Below are positions 1-7,528 of a stretch of DNA of 41,165 nt, one piece after another; position 1 is the first letter of the stretch; each line of letters opens with the position of its first letter. Under the pieces are notes generated by a model. That model saw only the letters and a program-made list of their open reading frames with translations. It ran no database searches and was not told where the DNA came from. The DNA is taken from contig JAFQWH010000046.1 in assembly GCA_017407515.1 (NCBI GenBank), positions 1-41,165 of the forward strand, given 5' to 3'. Both the position numbers and the translations under genes were made by a program. The DNA comes from Clostridia bacterium. Lineage in GTDB: Bacteria; Bacillota; Clostridia; UBA1381; UBA9506.

Positions 1-1
1 A

Positions 2-154
2 GAGGCAATCAAAAGCTATCAGCTTTTAAAGGCCGACGGCATAATTTATTGCGAAACCGAAGGGGAACCGCCCGCAGAGGCTGCTGCTTTGTTCCAGGTT
101 GTTCGTGATAAAAAATACGGCAGAGCCAGAGTTCTGCTTTTGAAAGAGTTGTAG
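2..154 (+). CDS. rsmD: RsmD-like 16S rRNA methyltransferase, C-terminal fragment
   Basis: An open frame enters from the left edge and ends at a TAG at 152-154, giving about 50 C-terminal residues ending in RARVLLLKEL. RsmD methylates guanine 966 of 16S rRNA. The visible part lacks the SAM-binding and NPPY motifs, so the call rests on a tail that fits RsmD (a KYGRA.V-type ending) and on position: rsmD directly followed by coaD is a very common bacterial pair, and here only 3 bases separate the stop from the coaD start. The rest of the gene is outside the window. The TAG stop matters because it shows that amber codons terminate in this genome. Confidence 0.62.
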   Translation, partial: EAIKSYQLLKADGIIYCETEGEPPAEAAALFQVVRDKKYGRARVLLLKEL

Positions 155-157
155 CAT

Positions 158-643
158 ATGAGCATTGCAATATACCCCGGCAGTTTTGATCCTGTCACCT
201 GTGGCCATTTAGACATTATCCGCCGCAGCAGCAAAATGTTCGACACCGTGATTGTCGCCGTTTTAAACAATTCAGCTAAAAAACCCCTGTTCTCCCTTAC
301 GGAACGGGTGGCATTGATTGAAAAATGTACGGCTGACATTCCCAACTGCAAAGCCATGTGTTTTGACGGTCTTTTGGTAGATTTCGCCGAGCAGCAAGGT
401 GCAACGGCAATCATTAAAGGTCTTAGGACCATTTCCGACTTTGAGTACGAATATCAAATGGCACAATTAAATAAAAATTTAAATTCTAACATCGAAACCT
501 TATTTATGGTAACCAATGCAAATTATTCTTACATCAGCTCCAGCGTTGTAAAGGAAATTGCTTCCTTAGGCGGCGATTTTACAAGCTTGGTTCCCGATGA
601 GATTTATGAAAATGTTAGACAAAAGATTGAAAAGGGGCGATAA
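158..643 (+). CDS. coaD: Phosphopantetheine adenylyltransferase
   Basis: CoaD transfers AMP from ATP to 4'-phosphopantetheine to give dephospho-CoA, the penultimate step of CoA synthesis, in the cytoplasm. At 161 residues it has the usual length. The nucleotidyltransferase signature GSFDPVTCGHLDII lies at residues 8-21, with the GHxD histidine at 17. The C-terminal ISSSVVKEIA segment, also conserved in the family, follows at about 129-138. The ATG at 158 lies 3 bases after the preceding stop, and the next gene starts 2 bases after its TAA, so it sits in the middle of a transcription unit. Family knowledge and sequence agree; I see nothing unusual. Confidence 0.96.
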   Translation: MSIAIYPGSFDPVTCGHLDIIRRSSKMFDTVIVAVLNNSAKKPLFSLTERVALIEKCTADIPNCKAMCFDGLLVDFAEQQGATAIIKGLRTISDFEYEYQMAQLNKNLNSNIETLFMVTNANYSYISSSVVKEIASLGGDFTSLVPDEIYENVRQKIEKGR

Positions 644-645
644 TA

Positions 646-1086
646 ATGGAACTTTTAGAAATCATTGAGGCGTTGGAAGATAAAATCGAACATAGCTTCA
701 CAATTCCTTTTGTTGGTCGCGGTATCGTTGATAAGGACGCACTCTTAGACCTTCTGCAGGAAGCAAGAATTAAGTATCCTGAAGAAATGAAGCAGGCAAA
801 ATGGGTAAAAGATGAGCGTTCCCGTATCATTGCTGATGCTCAGAAAGAAGCTGCTGCCATCATCAAGAGTGCAGAAGAAAAAGTTGTCAGCATGGTAAAC
901 GAACATGAAGTTACTAAGCAGGCTTATGAAAATGCAAACCAGATCGTTGAAAGTGCTCAGGATCATGCACGCGAAATTAGACTGGGTGCAAACCAGTATG
1001 CTGATGGTGTTCTCCACACAATTGAAGAAACTTTGATTTCAGCAGTTGAAACCGTTCGTGAAAACAGAAAAGATTTAAAGAAATAA
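646..1086 (+). CDS. Coiled-coil protein of the F/V-ATPase subunit-like type, function unknown
   Basis: A 146-residue soluble protein. The first 40 residues contain FVGRGIVDKDALLDLLQE. Residues about 55-140 are a long charged, alanine- and glutamate-rich helix (KEAAAIIKSAEEKV, ANQIVESAQDHAREIRLGANQYAD) of the kind that automatic pipelines label V-type ATPase subunit or DivIVA-like. Clostridial genomes often carry such a protein directly after coaD. No transmembrane segment or catalytic motif is visible. It is probably a scaffolding or cell-division-linked coiled-coil protein, but that is inference from shape. It is translated from the same unit as coaD (2-base gap) and followed by a strong terminator. 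Confidence 0.75.
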   Translation: MELLEIIEALEDKIEHSFTIPFVGRGIVDKDALLDLLQEARIKYPEEMKQAKWVKDERSRIIADAQKEAAAIIKSAEEKVVSMVNEHEVTKQAYENANQIVESAQDHAREIRLGANQYADGVLHTIEETLISAVETVRENRKDLKK

Positions 1087-1100
1087 GCTAACGCTACATA

Positions 1101-1140
1101 AAACCCCCAAAGGAAAATTCCTTTGGGGGTTTTTATTTTT
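1101..1140. terminator. Bidirectional intrinsic terminator
   Basis: A perfect 12-bp stem, CCCCCAAAGGAA (1104-1115) with TTCCTTTGGGGG (1118-1129), is followed by T-rich sequence on the plus strand. It is preceded by A residues that would give a short T run on the minus strand. It ends the coaD unit and probably also the convergent rdgB unit. Confidence 0.9.
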
Positions 1141-1720
1141 ATAATTTCGTAAGTAAATCAGAAAGTGCACGTTTTCTGTGGCTAATCTGATTTTTTTGCT
1201 CATGAGTCAGAACGCCGAAGCTTTTCCCAAAATCCTCAGAGAAAAACACAGGGTCATATCCAAACCCACCGCTGCCAGCACGTTCAAACAAAATCTGTCC
1301 GCTACAGCTACCTACGCCGTACAGTTCTTCGCCCTCAGCCGTAATCAGGCAAACAACACTCTGAAACTGTGCACCACGGCTTTCTTCCGGCACGTCTTGC
1401 AGGGCAGACAAAAGCTTATCAACGTTTTCATCGTCCGTAGCGTTGTCCCCGGCGTAGCGGGCAGAATAGACACCCGGTGCACCGCCTAAGGCATCAACGC
1501 ACAAACCGGAATCATCAGCCAAAACCGCGTGTTCCGTCAGCTTTTTAAGTTCTCTTGCCTTAATGGCCGCATTTTCTTTAAAGGTGGTGCCGGTTTCTTC
1601 AGCATCAAAGTCGATGCCGGCTTCCTTTGCACCTATAACACGAAAATCCGCTAAAATTGATTTAATTTCCGCCAGTTTTCCGGCATTACCCGTAGCAACC
1701 AGCAAAATTTTCTCTGGCAT
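1139..1720 (-). CDS. rdgB: XTP/dITP pyrophosphatase (RdgB/HAM1)
   Basis: This housecleaning enzyme hydrolyses non-canonical purine triphosphates (XTP, dITP, ITP) to monophosphates and pyrophosphate, keeping them out of DNA and RNA. The 193 residues match the family length. The N-terminal ATGNAGKLAEI motif (about residues 9-19) is the nucleotide-binding signature, ADDSGLCVDALGGAPGVYSA (about 67-86) is the conserved central block, and GSGGFGYDPVF is the C-terminal one. A GGAGG lies just before the ATG at 1720. The gene lies 21 bases after the end of the interrupted nucleotidyltransferase gene and is probably co-transcribed with it. Confidence 0.95.
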   Translation of the reverse strand: MPEKILLVATGNAGKLAEIKSILADFRVIGAKEAGIDFDAEETGTTFKENAAIKARELKKLTEHAVLADDSGLCVDALGGAPGVYSARYAGDNATDDENVDKLLSALQDVPEESRGAQFQSVVCLITAEGEELYGVGSCSGQILFERAGSGGFGYDPVFFSEDFGKSFGVLTHEQKNQISHRKRALSDLLTKL

Positions 1721-1741
1721 ACCGTACCTCCGTAAAGCTTG

Positions 1742-2632
1742 TTAAATACCCTGGTATTTTCCCTCAGCCACAAAGCGAGCCATAGCCTCTTTTACCATTT
1801 CCTTATCCTCACGGTAGGTAACACCGTACCATTTTTCCGGTGTAGAAAGCACCCGAACCTTCTTTTCGCCGCTTTGAATTAAACCATCTACAACGCTGGG
1901 CAGGAAAAATTCACTTTTTTCCTCCGTCAGTCTTTTTTGACAGAAGTTGTTAAACCCTTCCTCCAAATAGTTAAAAATTGAAGTATCAAAACCCCAAAGA
2001 TTCATGGAAACAATGGTGTCCTCCGGCAGAGAAATCCAAGTTTCGCCGTCTTCTGTATACTGTGAATTCTGAATTTTTGTACGTTCGGTAATATTTTTTA
2101 AATACCCGTTCTCCGCTTCACAAACACCGCGGGCAACGGTTCCGTTCTCCGTCAGAGTGTTCTTGAGCAGAAAAGCAACCATGGAATAATCCGGGCTTCC
2201 TGATTTTAAATGCTCTGCTATGGTTTGATATGCAAAGGAGCCGTAGTAGTCATCAGCATTGATAACCGCAAAGGGGGTTTTAATTAAGTCTTTGGCACAT
2301 AAGATTGCGTGGCCTGTACCCCAAGGCTTTACTCTGCCCTCCGGAACAGAAAATCCCTCCGGCAGCTTGTCAAGCTCCTGAAAAGCATAGTCAACATCAA
2401 TCATCTATTCAATCCGCTTGCCAATAACCTGACGGAAATCCTTTTCAATTTCCTTTTTAATTATAAAAACAATTTTATCAAAGCCTGCTTTTTTTGCATC
2501 AAACACAGAATAATCAATAATTATTTCCCCGTTTGGACCAACAGGCTCAATTTGCTTTAATCCACCAAAACGGCTACCCATTCCGGCTGCCATAACTGCT
2601 AATGTGATTTTGTTCTTCTCCATGTACGCCAT
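1742..2632 (-). pseudogene. Sugar-nucleotide-type nucleotidyltransferase interrupted by an in-frame TAG
   Basis: Two frames abut exactly in the same reading frame: residues 1-75 (2632-2405) end at a TAG at 2407-2405, and the next codon is ATG (2404) opening a 220-residue frame. Together they make a complete protein of about 296 residues of the NTP_transferase family that activates sugars with a nucleoside triphosphate. The first part holds the signature AAGMGSRFGGLKQIEPVGPN (residues about 15-34). The second holds VPEGRVKPWGTGHAI and FAVINADDYYGS. Relatives read straight through with no gap at this position, usually with lysine at the stop site (recalled, not searched). No Shine-Dalgarno sequence precedes the inner ATG. 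Either a fresh nonsense mutation, a sequencing error, or stop readthrough. Confidence 0.8.
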
Positions 2633-2762
2633 CTCCTGTCATTTTAGATTGTTTTATCTATTTATACATTATACACGAAACCGTTATAAAATGCAAATCC
2701 CCTACTCCGGATTACAAAAATTTTTCACGAAAAAACCGACACATTTTTCTCTTTTTCGAGTC

Positions 2763-2791
2763 TTGACATCACCGTGTAATTGTATTAAAAT
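2763..2791 (+). promoter_or_regulatory. Sigma-A type promoter of carD
   Basis: TTGACA at 2763-2768, a 17-base spacer and TAAAAT at 2786-2791. It lies about 43 bases upstream of the preferred carD start, in the divergent gap with the nucleotidyltransferase gene. Confidence 0.85.
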
Positions 2792-2833
2792 AGAAGTAAC
2801 GGTTAATCCATTCAAAAATGGAGGTCTGTGGCG

Positions 2834-3328
2834 ATGCAGTATCAAATTGGCTCAAAAGTTGTATATCCAATGCACGGTGCAGGTGTAATTGAAGCAATTG
2901 AAGAACGGGAAATTATGGGAAAAAAACAAAATTATTATATTATGCGGATTCCCATCGGTGACATGAGCGTTATGGTTCCCATGGAAACTGCGGAGGAAAT
3001 CGGCCTGCGTGATGTCATTGACGAAAGCACTGCTGATCGTGTTTTGGAAGATTTTAAAAATTGCCAGGTTGATATGGATTCTAACTGGAACAAGCGTTAC
3101 CGTGAAAATATGACCAGAATTAAGAGCGGTAACATTTCCGACGTAGTCTATGTTGTAAAGAATTTAATGCATCGTGATAAACTGCGTGGTCTTTCCACAG
3201 GCGAACGGAAAATGCTGTCTAACGCAAAACAGATTTTAGTCAGCGAACTGGTTGTTGCCAAATCCTGCACGCAACAAAAAATTGAAAGAATAATGGAAAC
3301 TATTATAGAAGCGGAATTAGCCCAATAA
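2834..3328 (+). CDS. CarD/CdnL-family transcription regulator
   Basis: CarD-like proteins bind the RNA polymerase beta subunit through an N-terminal Tudor-like domain and stabilise open promoter complexes. The N-terminus QYQIGSKVVYPMHGAGVI and the following EIMGKKQNYYIMRIPIGDM.VMVP are the classic CarD_N/TRCF-RID pattern. The remaining residues, about 70-164, form the helical C-terminal domain. I take the ATG at 2834 (164 residues) because GGAGG at 2820-2824 is 9 bases before it, whereas a GTG at 2828 is only 3 bases away. It has its own strong promoter and is followed after 48 bases by zapA. It could be a global regulator of growth or rRNA transcription. Confidence 0.9.
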   Translation: MQYQIGSKVVYPMHGAGVIEAIEEREIMGKKQNYYIMRIPIGDMSVMVPMETAEEIGLRDVIDESTADRVLEDFKNCQVDMDSNWNKRYRENMTRIKSGNISDVVYVVKNLMHRDKLRGLSTGERKMLSNAKQILVSELVVAKSCTQQKIERIMETIIEAELAQ

Positions 3329-3376
3329 ATCGTCGTAACCGCTTGGTCTGCCACCGCAGACAGAGGGGAGGCTATT

Positions 3377-3679
3377 ATGTCTGACAAAAATAAATTAGTG
3401 GTTAAAATCAGTGGCAGAGAATATACCTTGTCTTCCTCTGAATCCAGGGAATATATGCTGAGCCTTGCTGATTTGGTTGACAAAAAAATGCAACAGGTAA
3501 CCTGCTCTGACCCCACGCTCAGCACGGCTAATGCCGCCGTTTTAACTGCCGTTAATCTAGCAGATGACTGCATTCGTTTAAAGAAAAACGAACAAGCATT
3601 ATCTCAAAGTATTTTAGCATACACAGAAAAAATCAGAGCGTTAGAAGAAGAGCTTGCAAAACTGAAAAGACGGTATTAA
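3377..3679 (+). CDS. zapA: Cell division protein ZapA
   Basis: ZapA binds and cross-links FtsZ protofilaments at the division ring. The protein has 100 residues, the usual size. The N-terminal KNKLVVKISGREYTLSSSES is the ZapA beta-hairpin domain, and the region from about residue 70 is a coiled coil (IRALEEELAKLKRRY at the end) used for dimer and tetramer formation. A GGGGAGG lies 9 bases upstream of the ATG at 3377. The gene follows carD with a 48-base gap and no visible promoter, so it is probably in the same transcript. Confidence 0.87.
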   Translation: MSDKNKLVVKISGREYTLSSSESREYMLSLADLVDKKMQQVTCSDPTLSTANAAVLTAVNLADDCIRLKKNEQALSQSILAYTEKIRALEEELAKLKRRY

Positions 3680-3724
3680 AAACACATCTGCTGCACTGTT
3701 TGCTGCAGTGTGTTTTTCTTTTTA
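3679..3724 (+). terminator. Probable terminator after zapA
   Basis: Imperfect hairpin with AACACA and CTGCA on the left and TGCAG and TGTGTT on the right, followed by TTTTTCTTTTT. The stem has an internal asymmetry, so confidence is moderate. Confidence 0.6.
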
Positions 3725-3849
3725 AACAACCAAACGAATGTAATTTTATAAAAACTTGGTTTTTTAATGAAAATGTTACTTTTTTTTAATGGTTATGTAG
3801 TATGATAAAAGTAAGAGAAAGTACAAACTCTTGCAAGGGAGGAATTTCT

Positions 3850-4755
3850 ATGACAAAAAGACTGTTACTGGCTTGTCTCGCCGCCATTTTGTTTCTAACC
3901 GCCTGCGGCAATTCAACAAAGCCTCAGAAAAAAGTTGTAATATATTTCGCTAATGCTTCCGGTACCGATTTAGCCGCCGTTGATTTAGACGTAAATAAAA
4001 AATCAGCTGAAGAGCTCCCCCGTTACGTAATCGAAAAACTGCTGGAAGGTCCTACCGACTCCAAAATGTCCCGGGCTATTCCTTCAGAAACCAAACTGTT
4101 ATCTGTAACAACAGAGAACGCCCTTGTTAAGGTTGATTTCTCAAAAGAATTTTATCACGAAGAAGGCATTTACGATATATTGGCCATTGCCTCTGTCGTA
4201 AAATCACTCTGCTCTATTAACGGTGTTGAACAGGTTCTGATTACCGTTGAAGGAGAGCCTTTTGTAACCACCGGCGGCAAAGAGCTTGGCATATTAAAAG
4301 AAGGGGACATTGTGTTTGATGCCGACGCACTGGCTCAGGACGAAGAAGACGTTACTCTGTATTTTTCAGACTTAAACGCCGAATATCTTGTGCCGGAAAT
4401 TCGCCGGGTTAAAGTTCGCCGTGGTGAAGCACTGGAAAAACTGGTGGTGCAGGAGCTGATTGCCGGCCCGAAAACAAATCAGGCAGGCCGCACAGTGCCT
4501 CAGGAAACTAAGATTCGTTCAATCGAAATTAAAGATAACGTTTGCTTTGTCAATCTTTCCTCAGAGTTTGTAAGTAAAAATATGGTAGGTTCAACAGCTG
4601 AACGACTGATTATTTACTCCATCGTAAACTCCCTAACAGAGCTTTCCGGCATCGATAAGGTTCAGTTCCTAATTGAGGGCGAAAAGAGAGATGTTTACCA
4701 GCATATGTTCTTTAACGAGCCCTTCTCCAGAGATGTGAGTATGATACAAAAATAA
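3850..4755 (+). CDS. Lipoprotein with two GerM (GerMN) domains
   Basis: GerM-domain proteins act in spore formation and germination in Bacillus and occur widely in Clostridia as exported lipoproteins. I choose the ATG at 3850 (301 residues) because AGGGAGG precedes it by 7 bases. It then begins with a clear lipoprotein signal ending in LFLTAC, cysteine 19. Two tandem GerMN copies are visible: residues about 30-150 (VVIYFAN...AVDLDV..., VKVDFSKEFY) and about 170-295 (VTLYFSDLNAEYLVPEIRRV, CFVNLSSEFV). Each contains the conserved VI.KLLEGP / ELIAGP block. It is probably anchored outside the cytoplasmic membrane. It stands alone, ended by a strong terminator. Confidence 0.85.
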   Translation: MTKRLLLACLAAILFLTACGNSTKPQKKVVIYFANASGTDLAAVDLDVNKKSAEELPRYVIEKLLEGPTDSKMSRAIPSETKLLSVTTENALVKVDFSKEFYHEEGIYDILAIASVVKSLCSINGVEQVLITVEGEPFVTTGGKELGILKEGDIVFDADALAQDEEDVTLYFSDLNAEYLVPEIRRVKVRRGEALEKLVVQELIAGPKTNQAGRTVPQETKIRSIEIKDNVCFVNLSSEFVSKNMVGSTAERLIIYSIVNSLTELSGIDKVQFLIEGEKRDVYQHMFFNEPFSRDVSMIQK

Positions 4756-4795
4756 AAAAAGAGACGGCGTAGCCGTCTCTTTTTTATTTTAATTT
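4754..4795. terminator. Bidirectional intrinsic terminator
   Basis: Perfect 8-bp stem GAGACGGC (4761-4768) with GCCGTCTC (4772-4779), A-rich on the left and TTTTTTATTTT on the right. It serves the GerM gene and the convergent Cys-rich gene, whose stop lies inside the T run. Confidence 0.9.
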
Positions 4796-5646
4796 CCGCA
4801 GCAGCCGTTACGGAAGTCTGACAGATTTTCAAACTTGCAATCGTCCTTTTCCGGTGGGAAAAATTCATCAAAGGGGAATTCAATCTGTTCAAACAGGTCG
4901 CAGGGGCTGTCTTCACTTGACGCCACACACTCTTTCTGGGGCACGCAGAAATCATAAGCAGGAATTAACAACTGCACACTTCTTTCAATTTTTACAATAG
5001 AGAAAAGACCAATGGAAACAAAAACACGTTTTTTGTCGCCACCCAGCACTAAAGCATCGTCAAACACGTTGCAAACACATTGGGGGATTCTGGAAAAATC
5101 CAGTTCCTCACAACAGCAGCAAAGCTTATCGTTTATGTCAACCACTTTCGCTGCCAGGCACAGGGGGTCTACAACTTCAACAACCGCCTTGGGCATATTG
5201 GTTTTCTGCCAGAGCTGCTCATCGAAGCTATCGTAGCTGTAACGGGATTCAAACACCTTAGCAGAACCCTCAGAACCAAACAGAATTACCTTTTTGTCAA
5301 AGCTTGCAAGACCTTCTACTTTACAGGGTTTGCCCACGCCGGTAAAGACGTCTAAGGTAATTTTAAAGAAGAATTTTAAATCAACTGTAAAGTAGCCGCG
5401 GTTAAAAGGAACAGGCTCAACGTCCGTAAATACCCAGATTATCTCAGACTTTCTGCACTTAACGTTAACTGCTCTGTCAATAATCTCCTGGCCCTGAGCT
5501 GTAAAATAAACACGAGCATCTTCAATACAGTCTTTATCTTTGCAGGAATCATAAATTTTATCGGTATGTATGCAAACTGCTTCTTTTGGGTCATTGCAGT
5601 TTCTCTCGTAAGGGGTACGCAGTTTTTCATTCATATCAATTTCCAT
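4789..5646 (-). CDS. Conserved cysteine-rich clostridial protein of unknown function
   Basis: A 285-residue soluble protein with about 23 cysteines. The N-terminus has a motif I recognise from uncharacterised clostridial proteins, KIYDSCKDKDCIEDARVYFT (about residues 30-49). A beta-rich middle part follows (ASFDKKVILFGSEGSAKVF), then a CCCC cluster (about 174-177), and it ends in NGCCGN. No signal peptide or membrane helix is seen. Its neighbour is a sipL-like sporulation gene on the same strand, so a spore coat or other sporulation role is possible, but that is inference. The ATG at 5646 has AGAAAGG almost touching it; the ATG at 5634 is better spaced and is a possible alternative start. A predicted pseudoknot sits just upstream. 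Confidence 0.75.
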   Translation of the reverse strand: MEIDMNEKLRTPYERNCNDPKEAVCIHTDKIYDSCKDKDCIEDARVYFTAQGQEIIDRAVNVKCRKSEIIWVFTDVEPVPFNRGYFTVDLKFFFKITLDVFTGVGKPCKVEGLASFDKKVILFGSEGSAKVFESRYSYDSFDEQLWQKTNMPKAVVEVVDPLCLAAKVVDINDKLCCCCEELDFSRIPQCVCNVFDDALVLGGDKKRVFVSIGLFSIVKIERSVQLLIPAYDFCVPQKECVASSEDSPCDLFEQIEFPFDEFFPPEKDDCKFENLSDFRNGCCGN

Positions 5647-5727
5647 GCCTTTCTGCCCACAAATATTCTAATACGCTGTTTCTTATCTGTGGGCGGATAA
5701 GGCGTATTGCTGTAGGAAACCTACGGC
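5647..5727 (-). promoter_or_regulatory. Candidate pseudoknot RNA element in the leader of the Cys-rich gene
   Basis: Read on the minus strand, three helices can form. P1: AAUACGC (5708-5702) with GCGUAUU (5676-5670), 7 bp. P2: CUUAUC (5701-5696) with GAUAAG (5687-5682), 6 bp, stacked on P1 with an AAACA bulge. The 8-base P2 loop, CGCCCACA (5695-5688), can pair through 7 bases with UGUGGGC (5661-5655), making a pseudoknot that ends directly before AGAAAGGC-AUG. A short hairpin (5727-5709) precedes it. It resembles a translational switch in layout but matches no riboswitch consensus I can recall. Confidence 0.55.
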
Positions 5728-5795
5728 TTCCCTCTCTATCAACATCATATGCATGTGCATAACTAAATGCCACACTTTTTCGATATGTTACAAGA

Positions 5796-5826
5796 TAACG
5801 GGACGCAGATCTCTGCGTCCCGCTTT
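5796..5826. terminator. Strong hairpin after sipL-like gene, probable terminator
   Basis: A 10-bp GC-rich stem CGGGACGCAG (5799-5808) with CTGCGTCCCG (5813-5822) starts 20 bases beyond the sipL-like stop. On the minus strand it lacks a good T run (TTATCTTG follows); on the plus strand CTTTTGTTCTTT follows. It may act weakly for the minus-strand gene or as an mRNA 3' stabiliser. Confidence 0.5.
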
Positions 5827-5841
5827 TGTTCTTTATTGTTT

Positions 5842-7398
5842 CTAGCCTCTGGGAATCAGTAGCTTTTGACCGGCAAGCAATTTGTCATGATCCATCTGAT
5901 TGAGCCCCATAATTTTCTCCTGGTCAATCCGGTAGAACTTCGCAATGTCCCAAAGTGTATCTCCCTTTTGAGCAAAATAAATAACCAAGCCTCTGTCAGC
6001 TACTGCTTCTGCCTCTTCTTCATGAATTTCACAACCGCCAATCAAGTCAAAGGCTGTCTTTTTGACTACACGAGTATAAAACTCCAGCATGCAACGAAGT
6101 TCAATTTCTGAGGCAGCATTTAACGTAAAGCTAATGTTCTGGTCTGTTATGCCACATTCGCAGAAAACACTCTCATTAGCACCGTCTGCCGGAACGCTGT
6201 GCTCAAAATCGTATTCTCTAACCAGGCTGTACATGGGGTCATCTCCCTCCGCACTGCCATAAAGCACAAACACAATCAGCTTACCGCGAATTACAAGCTT
6301 TTCGTCAACAATTAAAAGCTCCTGCACCTTTGGCTTGCAATCTAAGCTGTAAACCAAAGCAGCAGAGGGTGCTTCCTTAGGAACAGAAAGAATTTCTTTT
6401 AAATTTAGATGACTGACACCCTCGCATAACAGCTCATCTATCTGCACACAGCTTCGGCTGACATCAGTACGGCCTGACAGACTGTAACAATCATCAATAA
6501 CGTCAAGCTCTCTTGTTTTAGTTGCTAAAATTTCAGCTCGGAGTACAACGTCTAACGAAATCGCTCTGGGGTCCCCGTTTACATCTTCATGAAGAGTGTA
6601 AAAAACGTCTTTCACACTGTATGACACATTACACAAACAGCCATCATCAAGGCCCGGAAGCTCAGCCATTTCTCCGAAGGGAAGTTCGTGTTCAACGGAC
6701 TGAATCCCATGTTCTGCATCTACGCTGTTATACAGGGTATGAATCAACAGTGAGCCTTTCAACAACATCTTACCGGACATAATTTTGCAATCGCCCTTTA
6801 ATGCCTTGGCCGTAACCTGAATCAGTTCATCAGCATCGGGTTTTGCCGCCGGAATCTCTAAAAGCTCTGTAATCACCAATTCTTTTTCCGTATCAGCCAC
6901 CACCTGATAAGCACTGAGTGTTTTGGTGCGAACCTTTAAGGGGCAATCTCCCTCAGTTCCGGTTAAAAGTGATATATCTCGGCGGCTGTAGCTTCTCACG
7001 CCAACAGAAACCACAACTTTCATATTCAGTTTACGAGAGTTAATCAGTGAAAACTCGATATGCTCCGTTGCTGTTTTAAGACTAAACTCCAAGCCCTCTT
7101 CCTGAGAAAGTTCTAGCGTGTCCTTAAATTCAAGCTTGGTTTCAATGTGCTTCGGTGCACAGTCCTCTCCATCGGGGATATATAAAATCTTAACCGAAGC
7201 ACTGCCGGAAAAACTGAGCTTTCCGTCAACATAATTCTGATTGGTAACCACGGCGGTTGCCTCTGTCAGCAAAATTTCTTTAATATCCGGCTTAATATCG
7301 GGAACAATTACATCGCCCTCAACTAAAAGTGTTGCCGTTTGGTTGGCAACCAGTTCGCTGACACTAAGTGTTTCCTTTTGAAAATCTATCTGCATCAT
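5842..7398 (-). CDS. sipL: SipL-like spore morphogenesis protein, DUF3794 repeats plus LysM
   Basis: In Clostridioides difficile SipL binds the ATPase SpoIVA through its LysM domain and is needed to assemble the coat around the forespore. This protein has 518 residues from the ATG at 7398, chosen because AAGGAGG lies 5 bases upstream; an upstream in-frame start has no such site. Three DUF3794-type blocks are visible: about residues 20-115 (VEGDVIVPDIKPDIKEILLT), 165-265 (ISLLTG...LLKGSLLIHTLYN) and 325-415 (LLIVDEKLVIRGKLIVFVLY). A C-terminal LysM domain, GDTLWDIAKFYRID to KLLIPRG, covers about 472-518. No signal peptide, consistent with mother-cell cytoplasm. It ends with TAG. Paralogous DUF3794 proteins exist, so the exact SipL assignment is likely, not certain. 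Confidence 0.8.
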   Translation of the reverse strand: MMQIDFQKETLSVSELVANQTATLLVEGDVIVPDIKPDIKEILLTEATAVVTNQNYVDGKLSFSGSASVKILYIPDGEDCAPKHIETKLEFKDTLELSQEEGLEFSLKTATEHIEFSLINSRKLNMKVVVSVGVRSYSRRDISLLTGTEGDCPLKVRTKTLSAYQVVADTEKELVITELLEIPAAKPDADELIQVTAKALKGDCKIMSGKMLLKGSLLIHTLYNSVDAEHGIQSVEHELPFGEMAELPGLDDGCLCNVSYSVKDVFYTLHEDVNGDPRAISLDVVLRAEILATKTRELDVIDDCYSLSGRTDVSRSCVQIDELLCEGVSHLNLKEILSVPKEAPSAALVYSLDCKPKVQELLIVDEKLVIRGKLIVFVLYGSAEGDDPMYSLVREYDFEHSVPADGANESVFCECGITDQNISFTLNAASEIELRCMLEFYTRVVKKTAFDLIGGCEIHEEEAEAVADRGLVIYFAQKGDTLWDIAKFYRIDQEKIMGLNQMDHDKLLAGQKLLIPRG

Positions 7399-7451
7399 CT
7401 GCTCCTCCTTCATTCTTTCCTCTTGCTTCAATCTATTCACCCCACGCCCCG

Positions 7452-7473
7452 TTTATGCCACTCTTCGCATAAA
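7452..7473. promoter_or_regulatory. Palindrome between divergent sipL-like and 7529 genes
   Basis: TTTATGC (7452-7458) and GCATAAA (7467-7473) form a perfect 7-bp inverted repeat with an 8-base centre, in the 130-base divergent gap. It could be an operator or a leader hairpin; nothing identifies the binding protein. Confidence 0.4.
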
Positions 7474-7528
7474 AAACCGTTTTCGAGCCAAAATAGTAAG
7501 GAAATTTCTATAAAGCGGGAGTGTTCCT

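Noticed and set aside
1742-2632. Alternative genetic code in which TAG is a sense codon
   Set aside because: At least six neighbouring genes end with TAG at the expected protein ends, so only one gene would need recoding.
5740-5775. Sigma-E or sigma-K promoter for the Cys-rich gene (CATATGAT-like -10)
   Set aside because: A CATA-containing element exists, but the -35 match and spacing are poor, so I did not list it as a feature.
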